A stretch of 64,000 bases of DNA from Danxiaibacter sp048498555 (GTDB taxonomy: Bacteria > Bacteroidota > Bacteroidia > Chitinophagales > Chitinophagaceae), in assembly GCA_048498555.1 (NCBI GenBank), contig JBEHXT010000001.1, positions 744,001-808,000 of the forward strand, in the 5' to 3' direction. How positions within the stretch are numbered: position 1 is the first letter of the stretch; the number at the start of each line of letters is the position of its first letter. Both the position numbers and the translations under genes were made by a program. Below, in pieces: positions 44,772-52,742 of the stretch. Under the pieces are notes generated by a model. That model worked only from the letters and a program-made list of their open reading frames with translations. It was not told the origin of the DNA and did not search any database.

Positions 44772-46265
44772 ATGAAAAAAGCTTCTCTACTCTTTTTGTT
44801 TTTGCTAACGGCAATGTGCAACAGGCTATTTGCTGAAAAAGTATATGACTTTAATGCTACCTGCCAGCAGGCCTACAAGGAGATTAACTGCCTTAAAATA
44901 AACAACGGCCAACAGCTGCTAAACCAGGCCCGTGCTCAAAATCCGGATAACCTGATCGTTGATATTCTTGAAGGCTACATAGATTTTTTTGTGCTGTTTT
45001 TTAATGAGGATCCGGCAGATTATAAAATCCGCAAGCCTCAATATGCTGAAAGATTAACAAGGTTGGAAGATGGGCCCGACAATTCTCCTTTTTATAAATT
45101 CGGAAAATCAATTCTCTATCTGCAGCGTGCTGCGGTTGAAATTAAATTTGGTGAAAGATGGTCCGCAGGCTGGGACTTTAGGCGCGCATTTATTTTGATT
45201 AAAGAGAACAGAAAGAAATACCCCAACTTTATTCTCAACGACTTTATTTATGGCTCATTACAAGTGGGTGTAGGCACTATTCCTGATGGGTACAAATGGC
45301 TGGCTAGTTTGTTTGGCATGAAAGGATCCATTAAACAGGGCATGCAGGTGATCAACAGTTTTTTAAACAGTAATGATTCTTCCGCAAGGCTAATGTTCAA
45401 TGAAGCCAGTTTTTACTACTGCTATATCAGTAACTATATTTTAAACAAGCCCGAACAGGCTTTTGCTTACATAAAAGAACGCAACCTGGATGTTGTGAAC
45501 AATCATCTTTTTACATTCATGGCGGCGAACCTTGCCATTAATAATAAGCAAACAGAATATGCCAAAAGTGTAATTCAGCACAGGAACCAATCACCCGAAT
45601 ATTTGAGCGTTTCTGTTTGGGATATGGAAATGGGATTTGCCAAAATCAATCACCTCGAAACACAGGAAGCAATACAATATTTTCAAAATTATCTATCCCG
45701 CTTCAAAGGCAACTTTTACGTGAAAGACGTCTATCAGAAAATGAGCTGGTGCTATTACCTCCAAGGCGATATGCCTAAAGCGCAAAGCGCCCGTCAGATG
45801 CTCTTAAAAAGCGGCAACACAGATACTGACGTAGATAAAAAAGCACAGAAAGATGCAAAATCCGGCAAATGGCCCAACCCTTTATTACTCAAAGTGAGGT
45901 TATTAAGCGACGGCGGTTACAATCGCGAAGCATTGAACATGTTGTACGGCAAAAGCATGCACGATTTCGCGAACGAAGTTGATAAACTTGAATTCTCCTA
46001 TCGTGCGGCAAGAATTTATGACGACCTTGGTTATGCAGATAAAGCTATTTCCATGTATCTCGCTGCAATTAATCTCGGCAAAGACCGCGAAGAATATTTT
46101 GCAGCAAGAGCAGCCTTACAGATTGGTTTTATTTATGAAAAGCAAGGCAAAAAAGGGTTGGCTATTCAATACTACCAACAATGCCTCGACATGAAAGACC
46201 ACGAATACCAGGATTCGCTCGACCAAAAAGCCAAAGCGGGTATTTCGAGATGCAAGGGAGAATGA
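44772..46265 (+). CDS. Exported tetratricopeptide-repeat protein
   Basis: 497 residues with a signal peptide (MKKASLLFLFLLTAMCNRLFA) and helical repeats. The clearest TPR-like units are near 295-345 (TQEAIQYFQNYLSRFKGNFYVKD... split over two helices) and 420-485 (YDDLGYADKAISMYLAAI and IGFIYEKQGKKGLAIQYYQQ). The rest of the protein has the same helical hairpin character. It is probably periplasmic or outer-membrane attached and mediates protein contacts. The function is unknown. The stop is followed by gatgtacgatg repeats. Confidence 0.8.
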   Translation: MKKASLLFLFLLTAMCNRLFAEKVYDFNATCQQAYKEINCLKINNGQQLLNQARAQNPDNLIVDILEGYIDFFVLFFNEDPADYKIRKPQYAERLTRLEDGPDNSPFYKFGKSILYLQRAAVEIKFGERWSAGWDFRRAFILIKENRKKYPNFILNDFIYGSLQVGVGTIPDGYKWLASLFGMKGSIKQGMQVINSFLNSNDSSARLMFNEASFYYCYISNYILNKPEQAFAYIKERNLDVVNNHLFTFMAANLAINNKQTEYAKSVIQHRNQSPEYLSVSVWDMEMGFAKINHLETQEAIQYFQNYLSRFKGNFYVKDVYQKMSWCYYLQGDMPKAQSARQMLLKSGNTDTDVDKKAQKDAKSGKWPNPLLLKVRLLSDGGYNREALNMLYGKSMHDFANEVDKLEFSYRAARIYDDLGYADKAISMYLAAINLGKDREEYFAARAALQIGFIYEKQGKKGLAIQYYQQCLDMKDHEYQDSLDQKAKAGISRCKGE

Positions 46266-46507
46266 TGGCGATGTACGATGTACGGTGTTAGATGTCTGAT
46301 CTCTGATTTAAGGATGGCTGATTTAGGGATGGCTGTTAAGTCCATCGTTATCATTCATCTTTTTTGCCTTTTTATTTTATGAATATTAATTTGTTATTAG
46401 TCGAACAATTGATATTGGCGCTCATATCTTAAGCCTAACACCTCAGGCCTGAAACCTGTTACCTGAAACCTGATTCCTCAAACCTTATTTTGCCTTAATT
46501 TGCACCC
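46266..46507. repeat. Word-repeat spacer before recN
   Basis: gatgtacgatgtacgg words (46269-46292) and gctgatttaggg words (46296-46336) lie on the left. Reverse-type cctgaaacctg/cctcaaacc words (46435-46487) lie on the right, ending 20 bases before the recN ATG. Confidence 0.65.
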
Positions 46508-48163
46508 ATGCTTCAACAGTTACACATACGGAACTACGCTATAATAGATGAGATAGAGATTAGCTTTTCTCCTAACCTGAACATTATCACAGGGGAAACC
46601 GGCGCAGGAAAAAGTATTGTAATGGGCGCATTGAGCCTGATATTGGGTGAACGCGCAGATACTTCGGTGTTAATGCATTCGGACAAGAAATGCTTCATCG
46701 AAGGCTTTTTTAAAGTTGAAGACAAACAAGCTGTAAAAGAGTTTCTACAAAAAAATGAACTGGATAATGAAGAAACCCTGGTGATAAGAAGAGAGATTGC
46801 GGCGAATGGAAAATCAAGGGCATTTATCAATGATACGCCGGCTACTTTACAGCAGCTAAAAACACTGGCTTCTTTGCTTGTTGACCTCCATCAACAGTTT
46901 GATACACTGGAGATCGGTGACAGTGATTTTCAACGTGAAGTACTGGACGCACTTGCAGGCAATCAGTCTTTACTGAACACATATTCCGGTGTTTACAAAC
47001 AGTGGGTTACCAGCAGAAAAGGACTGGACCAACTGGTATCTCAAAAAAATAACTTCACTAAAGAACTGGACTATTTCAGGTTTTTGTTTGATGAGCTGAG
47101 CGAAGTGAATCTGCAGCCGAACGAACTTGAAGATCTCGATAATGAATTAAAACTCCTCACCAATTCAGAAGGTATCAAAACTGCTTTATCAAGAGTTGCT
47201 TTTGATCTGAAGGAAAGTGAAGTGCCTGTTATTCAAACTGTAAAACAATTGATGAACCAGCTTCATGGTTTTTCATCTTTTCATAATGACCTGCCGTCAT
47301 TAATCAACAGGCTGCAAAGCGTGCATATTGAACTGCAGGATATAGCTTCTGAAGCTGAAGGCATAAGCGATGCTGTAAATTATGATGAACAGCGCATCGA
47401 CTGGATCAACGAACGCATAGCGGCAGGATATAAACTATTGAAAAAACATGGTGTAAAAACCACTGCCGAACTTTTAACGCTACAAGGCGAACTGGAACAG
47501 AAATTACAGGCGGTGCTGCATATTGACGATGCTATTTTAGAGAAAGAGAAGCAGGTAGAAACACTCTTTAAACAAGCAAATACCCAGGCAGAAAAAATTG
47601 CAGTTCAGCGCAAGAAACAAACTTTGCCTTTGGAACAAAAGGTCAATGCATTGCTATTCCAGGTCGGTATGCCTAATGCAAGAATTAAGGTTGAAGTAAA
47701 AGACACAGAACTGAATGCGACAGGAAGCAATGAAATTGAATTTCTTTTCGATGCCAACAAAAGCAATCGTTTTGAGCCGATAAGCAAAGTTGCCAGCGGC
47801 GGTGAGCTCAGCCGTTTGATGCTTTGCATAAAATCGCTTGTTGCCCAATCTATTGATCTTCCCACCATGATCTTCGATGAAATAGATACCGGTATTTCCG
47901 GCGAAGCAGCCAAACAAGTGGGCGTTATCATGAAAGAACTGGCTAACAGCAGGCAGGTAATCTGCATCACGCACCAACCTCAAATCGCCGGCAAGGCCAA
48001 CGCTCATTTCTTTGTATACAAAGATGTAAAAGGAGATTCCGTAAAAACAAATATCCGCCAATTGGCCCACGAAGAGCGCATCAATGCCATAGCACAAATG
48101 CTTAGCGGTGAGAAACCAACAGCCGCAGCACTGGAGAATGCGCGCGAAATGGTAGGGGCGTGA
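46508..48163 (+). CDS. recN: DNA repair protein RecN
   Basis: An SMC-like ATPase that acts early in double-strand break repair. 551 residues: N-terminal nucleotide-binding half with LHIRNYAIIDEIEI and Walker A GETGAGKS (about 31-38), a coiled-coil middle (about 150-400), and a C-terminal half with the signature VASGGELSRLMLCIK and Walker B MIFDEIDTGISG, then ITHQPQIAGKA. It starts at an ATG five bases after a near-consensus promoter box (TTAATTTG, 46495-46502), so a leaderless mRNA is possible. It is a single gene. Confidence 0.96.
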   Translation: MLQQLHIRNYAIIDEIEISFSPNLNIITGETGAGKSIVMGALSLILGERADTSVLMHSDKKCFIEGFFKVEDKQAVKEFLQKNELDNEETLVIRREIAANGKSRAFINDTPATLQQLKTLASLLVDLHQQFDTLEIGDSDFQREVLDALAGNQSLLNTYSGVYKQWVTSRKGLDQLVSQKNNFTKELDYFRFLFDELSEVNLQPNELEDLDNELKLLTNSEGIKTALSRVAFDLKESEVPVIQTVKQLMNQLHGFSSFHNDLPSLINRLQSVHIELQDIASEAEGISDAVNYDEQRIDWINERIAAGYKLLKKHGVKTTAELLTLQGELEQKLQAVLHIDDAILEKEKQVETLFKQANTQAEKIAVQRKKQTLPLEQKVNALLFQVGMPNARIKVEVKDTELNATGSNEIEFLFDANKSNRFEPISKVASGGELSRLMLCIKSLVAQSIDLPTMIFDEIDTGISGEAAKQVGVIMKELANSRQVICITHQPQIAGKANAHFFVYKDVKGDSVKTNIRQLAHEERINAIAQMLSGEKPTAAALENAREMVGA

Positions 48164-48594
48164 GGAGCGTCAATAGTGAATAGTCAATAGTGAAAGGTGC
48201 AGCGGGTTACCTTTTTTGCTGCCAGCATTGCTAAGTAAAATTGACGAAGTACGAATTATCGCGCAAAATTCTTCCAAACCCTCAACGAATCCCGAACAAC
48301 AGTTATCAGGCCTCACCTTTCACTATTCACCATTCACTATTGACCATTTAACCTACCCAACCCTTCAACCGGTTCCGCACCGTCAACAGTTTCCACCCTT
48401 CACTTTTCACCATTCACTGTTGACCATTTAACCTGCCCAACCCTTCAACCGGTTCCGCACCGTCAACAGGTTACACCTTTCACTATTGGCCATTCACGAT
48501 TCACCGTATTCCCTTTCCCAATTTTTCCAATTATCAATTATTAGTGTTTTCTTTGTCGTTTTTAGAAATACTTGTAAAAATTCAAGCAATCCAT
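48164..48594. repeat. 431-base spacer with an 80-base tandem repeat
   Basis: After the recN stop lie agtgaatagtcaatagtg words (48170-48199). From about 48312 to 48500 an 80-base unit is repeated 2.3 times. The block 48341-48389 recurs at 48421-48469 with one mismatch, and each unit opens with cacctttcactatt-type words, the reverse complement of those after recN. The upstream extension of the fabI frame falls in this spacer. Confidence 0.85.
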
Positions 48595-49419
48595 ATGGCA
48601 TACAATCTACTAAAAGGCAAACGTGGCATTATTACCGGCGCATTGGACGAGAACTCCATCGCATGGAAAGTTGCAGAAAAAGCGCATGAAGAGGGCGCCA
48701 CATTTGTATTAACCAACGCCCCAATTGCTATGAGAATGGGCGAAATAAAGGTGCTGGCTGAAAAAACTGGTTCAGAAATCATTCCTGCTGATGCAACAAA
48801 TGTTGATGACCTGAGCAACCTGTTCACCAAGTCTCAGGAAGTTTTGGGTGGCAAAATCGACTTTGTATTGCATTCTATAGGCATGAGCGTTAACATCCGT
48901 AAAAAAATCCCTTATACAGAATCTAATTACGATTATTTCATGAAAGGGATTGATGTATCAGCTATGTCTTTGCACAAAATGCTGAGTGTTGCGCGTAAAT
49001 TGGATGCAATTAACGAATGGGGTAGTGTTGTGGCCCTTACCTATATGGCGGCTCAGCGTACATATCCGTTTTATACTGATATGGCTGATATTAAAGCTAT
49101 GCTTGAGTCTATCGCCCGCAGCTTTGGTTACCATTACGGCGTAGAAAAGAAAGTTCGTATCAATACCGTATCACAATCTCCTACAAAAACAACTGCAGGA
49201 AGCGGTATTAAAGGTTTTGGTGATTTCTTTGATTTTGCGAATGCAATCGCTCCTTTAGGCAATGCTGACGCTGAATCTTGCGCCGACTACTGTGTTACAT
49301 TGTTCTCTGACCTTACAAGAATGGTAACGATGCAGAACCTGTTCCATGATGGAGGTTATTCTTCAACCGGCATTAGCATGGATGTAATGGAAAGATTGGG
49401 TGTAGAAGAACAAGGATAA
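48595..49419 (+). CDS. fabI: Enoyl-ACP reductase (NADH)
   Basis: It carries out the last reduction step of the fatty acid elongation cycle. 274 residues of the SDR fold with the FabI marks: KGKRGIITGALDENSIAW, LTNAPIAMRMG, VLHSIGMSVN and the catalytic Y160-x6-K167 in FYTDMADIKAM, then RINTVSQSPTKTTAGSGI. The frame extends to 48544, but the ATG at 48595 (MAYNLLKGKRGI) is the normal start. Being FabI, it is the type targeted by triclosan. A 31-base inverted repeat begins 1 base after the stop. Confidence 0.96.
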   Translation: MAYNLLKGKRGIITGALDENSIAWKVAEKAHEEGATFVLTNAPIAMRMGEIKVLAEKTGSEIIPADATNVDDLSNLFTKSQEVLGGKIDFVLHSIGMSVNIRKKIPYTESNYDYFMKGIDVSAMSLHKMLSVARKLDAINEWGSVVALTYMAAQRTYPFYTDMADIKAMLESIARSFGYHYGVEKKVRINTVSQSPTKTTAGSGIKGFGDFFDFANAIAPLGNADAESCADYCVTLFSDLTRMVTMQNLFHDGGYSSTGISMDVMERLGVEEQG

Positions 49420-49420
49420 T

Positions 49421-49710
49421 TAGCAAGTACGAGGCTAGAAGTACGAAGTACCTCGAAGCGAGCGGTTAACAAATCTTTTTCACCTGCCACTAACGCTGAA
49501 GGTTACTTTCAAACATAATTGCACTAAAAAGCCGCAGATGATATCATCTGCGGCTTTTCTATTTCTGGAGTTCAACAGGCGAAAAAATACACGCCTGTCT
49601 CACCTTTGTACGTCTAAACGTCTTACTTAATTTGATCATTAAAAACTGGGCTGAAAACGGTCAAACCTGTTTCACCTGTGTACTTCGTACTTCTAACCTC
49701 GTACCTGCTA
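49421..49710. repeat. 31-base inverted repeat framing the fabI/rhodanese convergent gap
   Basis: The arms 49421-49451 and 49680-49710 are reverse complements with two mismatches. The left arm starts 1 base after the fabI stop. The right arm contains the rhodanese stop codon as its last three bases. A terminator palindrome lies in the middle. Confidence 0.9.
49527..49558. terminator. Bidirectional terminator, perfect 32-base palindrome
   Basis: aaaagccgcagatgat and its exact reverse complement are joined without a spacer. T-rich sequence follows on the right and A-rich sequence precedes on the left, so it can stop both fabI and the rhodanese operon. Confidence 0.85.
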
Positions 49711-50016
49711 CTTAGCGTATTTATCCTGCCAGGCCAACATTCCGCCCACCAGGTTTTTAGGACTTTTGTATCCCATTTGCTCCAGGAACATGCTGGCTAT
49801 TCCACTACGGTTGCCACTGCGGCAATAGACTACAATTTCCTCGTCTTTCCAGTCCTCAATATCTTCTAACTGCATGGTCTGGATTTTGCCAAGAGGCACG
49901 TGCTTTCCACCAATGTTAAAGTCGGCTCTTTCGTGGTCTTCACGTACATCCAGCAGGTGTACATTTTCACCCGCATCAATTCTGCTTTTCAGCTCTTCGA
50001 TAGAAATAGTCTGCAT
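49708..50016 (-). CDS. Rhodanese-like domain protein
   Basis: 102 residues, a single rhodanese domain. The active-site loop is CRSGNRSG (Cys near residue 65), as in thiosulfate or persulfide sulfurtransferases. VHLLDVREDHERADFNIGG is the conserved N-terminal segment. Cytoplasmic, with no signal peptide. It is the last gene of a probable three-gene operon (ddl, PASTA protein, rhodanese), with only 11 bases after the PASTA stop. The donor and acceptor of sulfur are unknown. Confidence 0.92.
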   Translation of the reverse strand: MQTISIEELKSRIDAGENVHLLDVREDHERADFNIGGKHVPLGKIQTMQLEDIEDWKDEEIVVYCRSGNRSGIASMFLEQMGYKSPKNLVGGMLAWQDKYAK

Positions 50017-50027
50017 AATAAATATGG

Positions 50028-50861
50028 TTATTGCGTGTTAGCAGGCTGGCTGATTATTCCTGCAGAATCTACCACAGGTTTGGTGCTGCTTACCCAAATA
50101 TCAATTAATTGCCCTGCCCTTATTTTATTTGAAACCATTTGTCCGTCGCCAACAATATTGTAGGCTTCCGGATTTTGCCGCACAATATACGCATTTTCCT
50201 GGTTGGCCACCGGCGCATCCGCTGCGTTAATTGTGCTAATGCCAATGCTCATAGCGCTTAAAAAACTACGTGCATCTTTTACTGTCATGCCCGTAAGGTC
50301 AGGCACATCAATTAAAGTACTGCCAACACCACTTCCTATTACCAGTGCAATGGTGCTTCCCATGTTTATTTTAGTGCCTGGTTTTATAGGATTGTTGTTA
50401 TATACCTGGTCAAGTACCGAGTTTTTGGCAATATCCGGCTTATAAGACACCTCTCCCATCTTTAACCCCAGGCTTTGCAGGTAAAGCTGGGCACTTTTAA
50501 AGGAAAACCCACGCAGGTCGGGCATTTCAACCAGTGGTGGAATAGAACGGTTAATGGTAAGATAGATGGTCCTATGCTGCTTAACAAGGGCGTCTGCCTC
50601 TGGCGACTGTTTTACGGTAACCATTTTGGGCAGCGTATCGATGTAAACGGAATCCAGCACTGCAACGTCAAACCCCTGAGATTCCAAAGCAGTTTTTGCC
50701 TCCGCAACAGTTTTTCCGACAACAGACGGAACTTTTGCATTGGCGTCGTGATGCGTAAGCCACCCTAATGAGCTGAAAAAACCAAAAAATAATAGCAAAG
50801 CCACAACAATTGCTATTAATAAATTCACCCAAAGGGGTTTTGTCGTTAAAAATTTGAACAC
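50028..50861 (-). CDS. PASTA-domain membrane protein
   Basis: 277 residues: a short cytoplasmic N-terminus, one membrane helix (about 12-32), and three PASTA domains (about 43-108, 112-178 and 184-262) opening KVPSVVGKT, EMPDLRGFS and DVPDLTGMT. PASTA domains bind muropeptides or penicillin-binding proteins. There is no kinase domain, unlike the Ser/Thr kinases of Gram-positive bacteria. The start codon is GTG at 50861 and no better ATG is near. It lies between ddl and the rhodanese gene on the same strand, which fits a cell-wall role. Confidence 0.88.
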   Translation of the reverse strand: MFKFLTTKPLWVNLLIAIVVALLLFFGFFSSLGWLTHHDANAKVPSVVGKTVAEAKTALESQGFDVAVLDSVYIDTLPKMVTVKQSPEADALVKQHRTIYLTINRSIPPLVEMPDLRGFSFKSAQLYLQSLGLKMGEVSYKPDIAKNSVLDQVYNNNPIKPGTKINMGSTIALVIGSGVGSTLIDVPDLTGMTVKDARSFLSAMSIGISTINAADAPVANQENAYIVRQNPEAYNIVGDGQMVSNKIRAGQLIDIWVSSTKPVVDSAGIISQPANTQ

Positions 50862-50930
50862 TTAATATATCTTTTTTAAGAAAATATGCTAAATAATATC
50901 CTGTTCAGTTGTTTATCCATGTCCATGCCG

Positions 50931-51914
50931 TTATACATTGATGGCATCTTCAATCACAGCAGTATAGAATTCCTTCAGCGTCCATCCCATTGCCTTTACC
51001 TGCTGAGGTACAATGCTCGCTTCACTTTGGCCGGGCACGGTGTTCACTTCCAGCATAAACGGCGCCTGCCTTTCTTCGTTGTAAATAAAATCTATTCTAA
51101 CAATGCCGCGGCAGTTCAATAACTCGTAAACTTTCTTTGCCGCTGCGCGAACTTTTTCCGCAATGGATTCATCTGCCTTTGCGGGAGTAATTTCCTCGCT
51201 TTTGCCCAGGTATTTCGCTTCGTAATCAAAGAAGTCCTTATGCGTAATTACTTCGGTTATGGGTAACGTAATAATCTTTCCATTTGTTTTAAAAACACCT
51301 ATGGTAAATTCCCTTCCCGAAATAAATTCTTCAACAAGCAATTGATCATCTTCTTTAAACGCCTTTTCCAACGCAGCCGGCAATTCATCAGCTTCTGTTA
51401 CTTTGCTCATGCCTATGCTACTGCCACCATTATTCGGTTTAACAAAAACAGGTAATTGTAGTTGCTGAAGAATGGCCTCAGCTGTTACCGGAGAATGCTT
51501 AAATATATGTAAGGAACGAGCCACATTTATTCCGCCGAAAGCCGCAACAGCTACGGTGTAACGCTTATTGAAAGTTAGTGCAGACGTAGCCGCATCGCAA
51601 CTCGTATAAGGCAGATGAAGCATATCAAAGTAACCCTGTAATTTCCCGTCTTCGCCCGGCGTACCATGAATACACATCAACACCGCATCAAAGCTGATTT
51701 TATTGCCATTGGCAGAAACGGTAAAGTCGCTTTTCTCAACAGGTGTTTTATTCCCGTCTCCATCTATATAGTTCCATCCGTCGGGATGGACATCTATTTT
51801 GTATACGTCAAATTTTTCTTTATCTACATTATTCTCAACGGTCACCGCACTTTTGTAACTGATCTCTGCCTCTCCACTGTAACCGCCTGTAACCAATGCT
51901 ATTTTCTTTTTCAT
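50931..51914 (-). CDS. ddl: D-alanine--D-alanine ligase
   Basis: It makes the D-Ala-D-Ala dipeptide for peptidoglycan in the cytoplasm. 327 residues of the ATP-grasp fold: KIALVTGGYSGEAEISYKSA, CIHGTPGEDGKLQGYFDML, VFVKPNNGGSSIGMSKV, LVEEFISGREFTIGVF, CRGIVRIDFIY and LEVNTVPGQSEASIVP. The ATG at 51914 is preferred to the TTG one codon earlier. It is the first gene of the operon with the PASTA and rhodanese genes. A promoter box lies at 52012-52019. Confidence 0.96.
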   Translation of the reverse strand: MKKKIALVTGGYSGEAEISYKSAVTVENNVDKEKFDVYKIDVHPDGWNYIDGDGNKTPVEKSDFTVSANGNKISFDAVLMCIHGTPGEDGKLQGYFDMLHLPYTSCDAATSALTFNKRYTVAVAAFGGINVARSLHIFKHSPVTAEAILQQLQLPVFVKPNNGGSSIGMSKVTEADELPAALEKAFKEDDQLLVEEFISGREFTIGVFKTNGKIITLPITEVITHKDFFDYEAKYLGKSEEITPAKADESIAEKVRAAAKKVYELLNCRGIVRIDFIYNEERQAPFMLEVNTVPGQSEASIVPQQVKAMGWTLKEFYTAVIEDAINV

Positions 51915-52011
51915 CAATTATTCTTTGTTCTTTTAGATTGGCCGGTACACGGCGTTTTATACTTTAATTACGGAAAATCTATTGAATATTGATTTTGCCG
52001 GGCTTGACTTC

Positions 52012-52019
52012 CAAAGATA
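52012..52019 (-). promoter_or_regulatory. Possible promoter -7 box of the ddl operon
   Basis: TATCTTTG on the - strand matches TAnnTTTG and would give a leader of about 90 bases before the ddl ATG. Confidence 0.35.
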
Positions 52020-52091
52020 ATGAGCTAATCCATCTAAGCTATTGCTGCTAAAATTTTAACGAAAGAAAATCTCCGCTATGGCCAAACAAAA

Positions 52092-52117
52092 AGGTGAAGA
52101 ACATACATCCTTCACCT
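52092..52117 (-). terminator. Terminator after the ferredoxin gene
   Basis: An 8-base stem (aggtgaag with cttcacct) is followed on the - strand by five T, 120 bases after the ferredoxin stop. Confidence 0.6.
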
Positions 52118-52236
52118 CACGTTAGCGGGAAATATCACCCACCGTTATTAATGTCGCCTCGCAGCAACAATCATTTACATAAAGGTAACCACCTCGGTAA
52201 TAGAGTGCAAAAAAAGTTTCGCACACTGCCGCGGGA

Positions 52237-52587
52237 TTACATTATGTGCAGTTTTTCCTTTTTAGCCATCAGTTCATCCACTGTTTCCTGGTACATTTCA
52301 TCCGGAACGCAGCAGTCAACAGGGCAAACAGCCGCACATTGGGGCTCTTCGTGAAAACCCTGGCATTCTGTGCATTTATTGGGAACAATATAGTAAGTGT
52401 CAACACTGATTGGCGCAAAACGCTCATTTGCATCAGCCTGGCTTCCATCCATAAGCGTAATAGATCCTTTAACGGTTGTTCCGTCAGATATGGCCCATTC
52501 TACTCCTCCCTCATAAATGGCATTATTTGGACATTCTGGTTCGCAGGCTCCGCAGTTAATACATTCATCTGTTATTTTGATTGCCAT
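52237..52587 (-). CDS. 4Fe-4S dicluster ferredoxin
   Basis: 116 residues with two 4Fe-4S motifs: CINCGACEPECPNNAI (residues about 10-25) and CTECQGFHEEPQCAAVCPVDCC (near 70-91, here split by the longer loop typical of YfhL/Alvin-type ferredoxins). Cytoplasmic electron carrier. It is divergent from the acyl-CoA reductase gene at 52743 with a 155-base gap, a neighbourhood that I recall from other Bacteroidota and that hints at electron supply to a reductase. Confidence 0.92.
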   Translation of the reverse strand: MAIKITDECINCGACEPECPNNAIYEGGVEWAISDGTTVKGSITLMDGSQADANERFAPISVDTYYIVPNKCTECQGFHEEPQCAAVCPVDCCVPDEMYQETVDELMAKKEKLHIM

Positions 52588-52742
52588 ATTATTTGATTTT
52601 TGTGATTGTAAATTTCAGAATTTTGCGGCTGTCGCAAACTCGTGTAGTTTAAGAAGGTACAGGTAACGCTCATATGCCGCCGCTGTTCCTGATAAACCAC
52701 ATGATGCCGCAAATATAAATCACTAGAGTTAATATATGTAAG

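Larger units (their letters stand above)
51915..52236. other. 322-base gap between ferredoxin and ddl
   Basis: It holds the putative ddl promoter box (52012-52019) and a terminator hairpin (52092-52117). Otherwise nothing is recognisable; no word-repeat arrays are present. Confidence 0.5.

Noticed and set aside
48312..48500. CRISPR array
   Set aside because: The 80-base units follow each other without unique spacers and the repeat itself is long; there are no cas genes.
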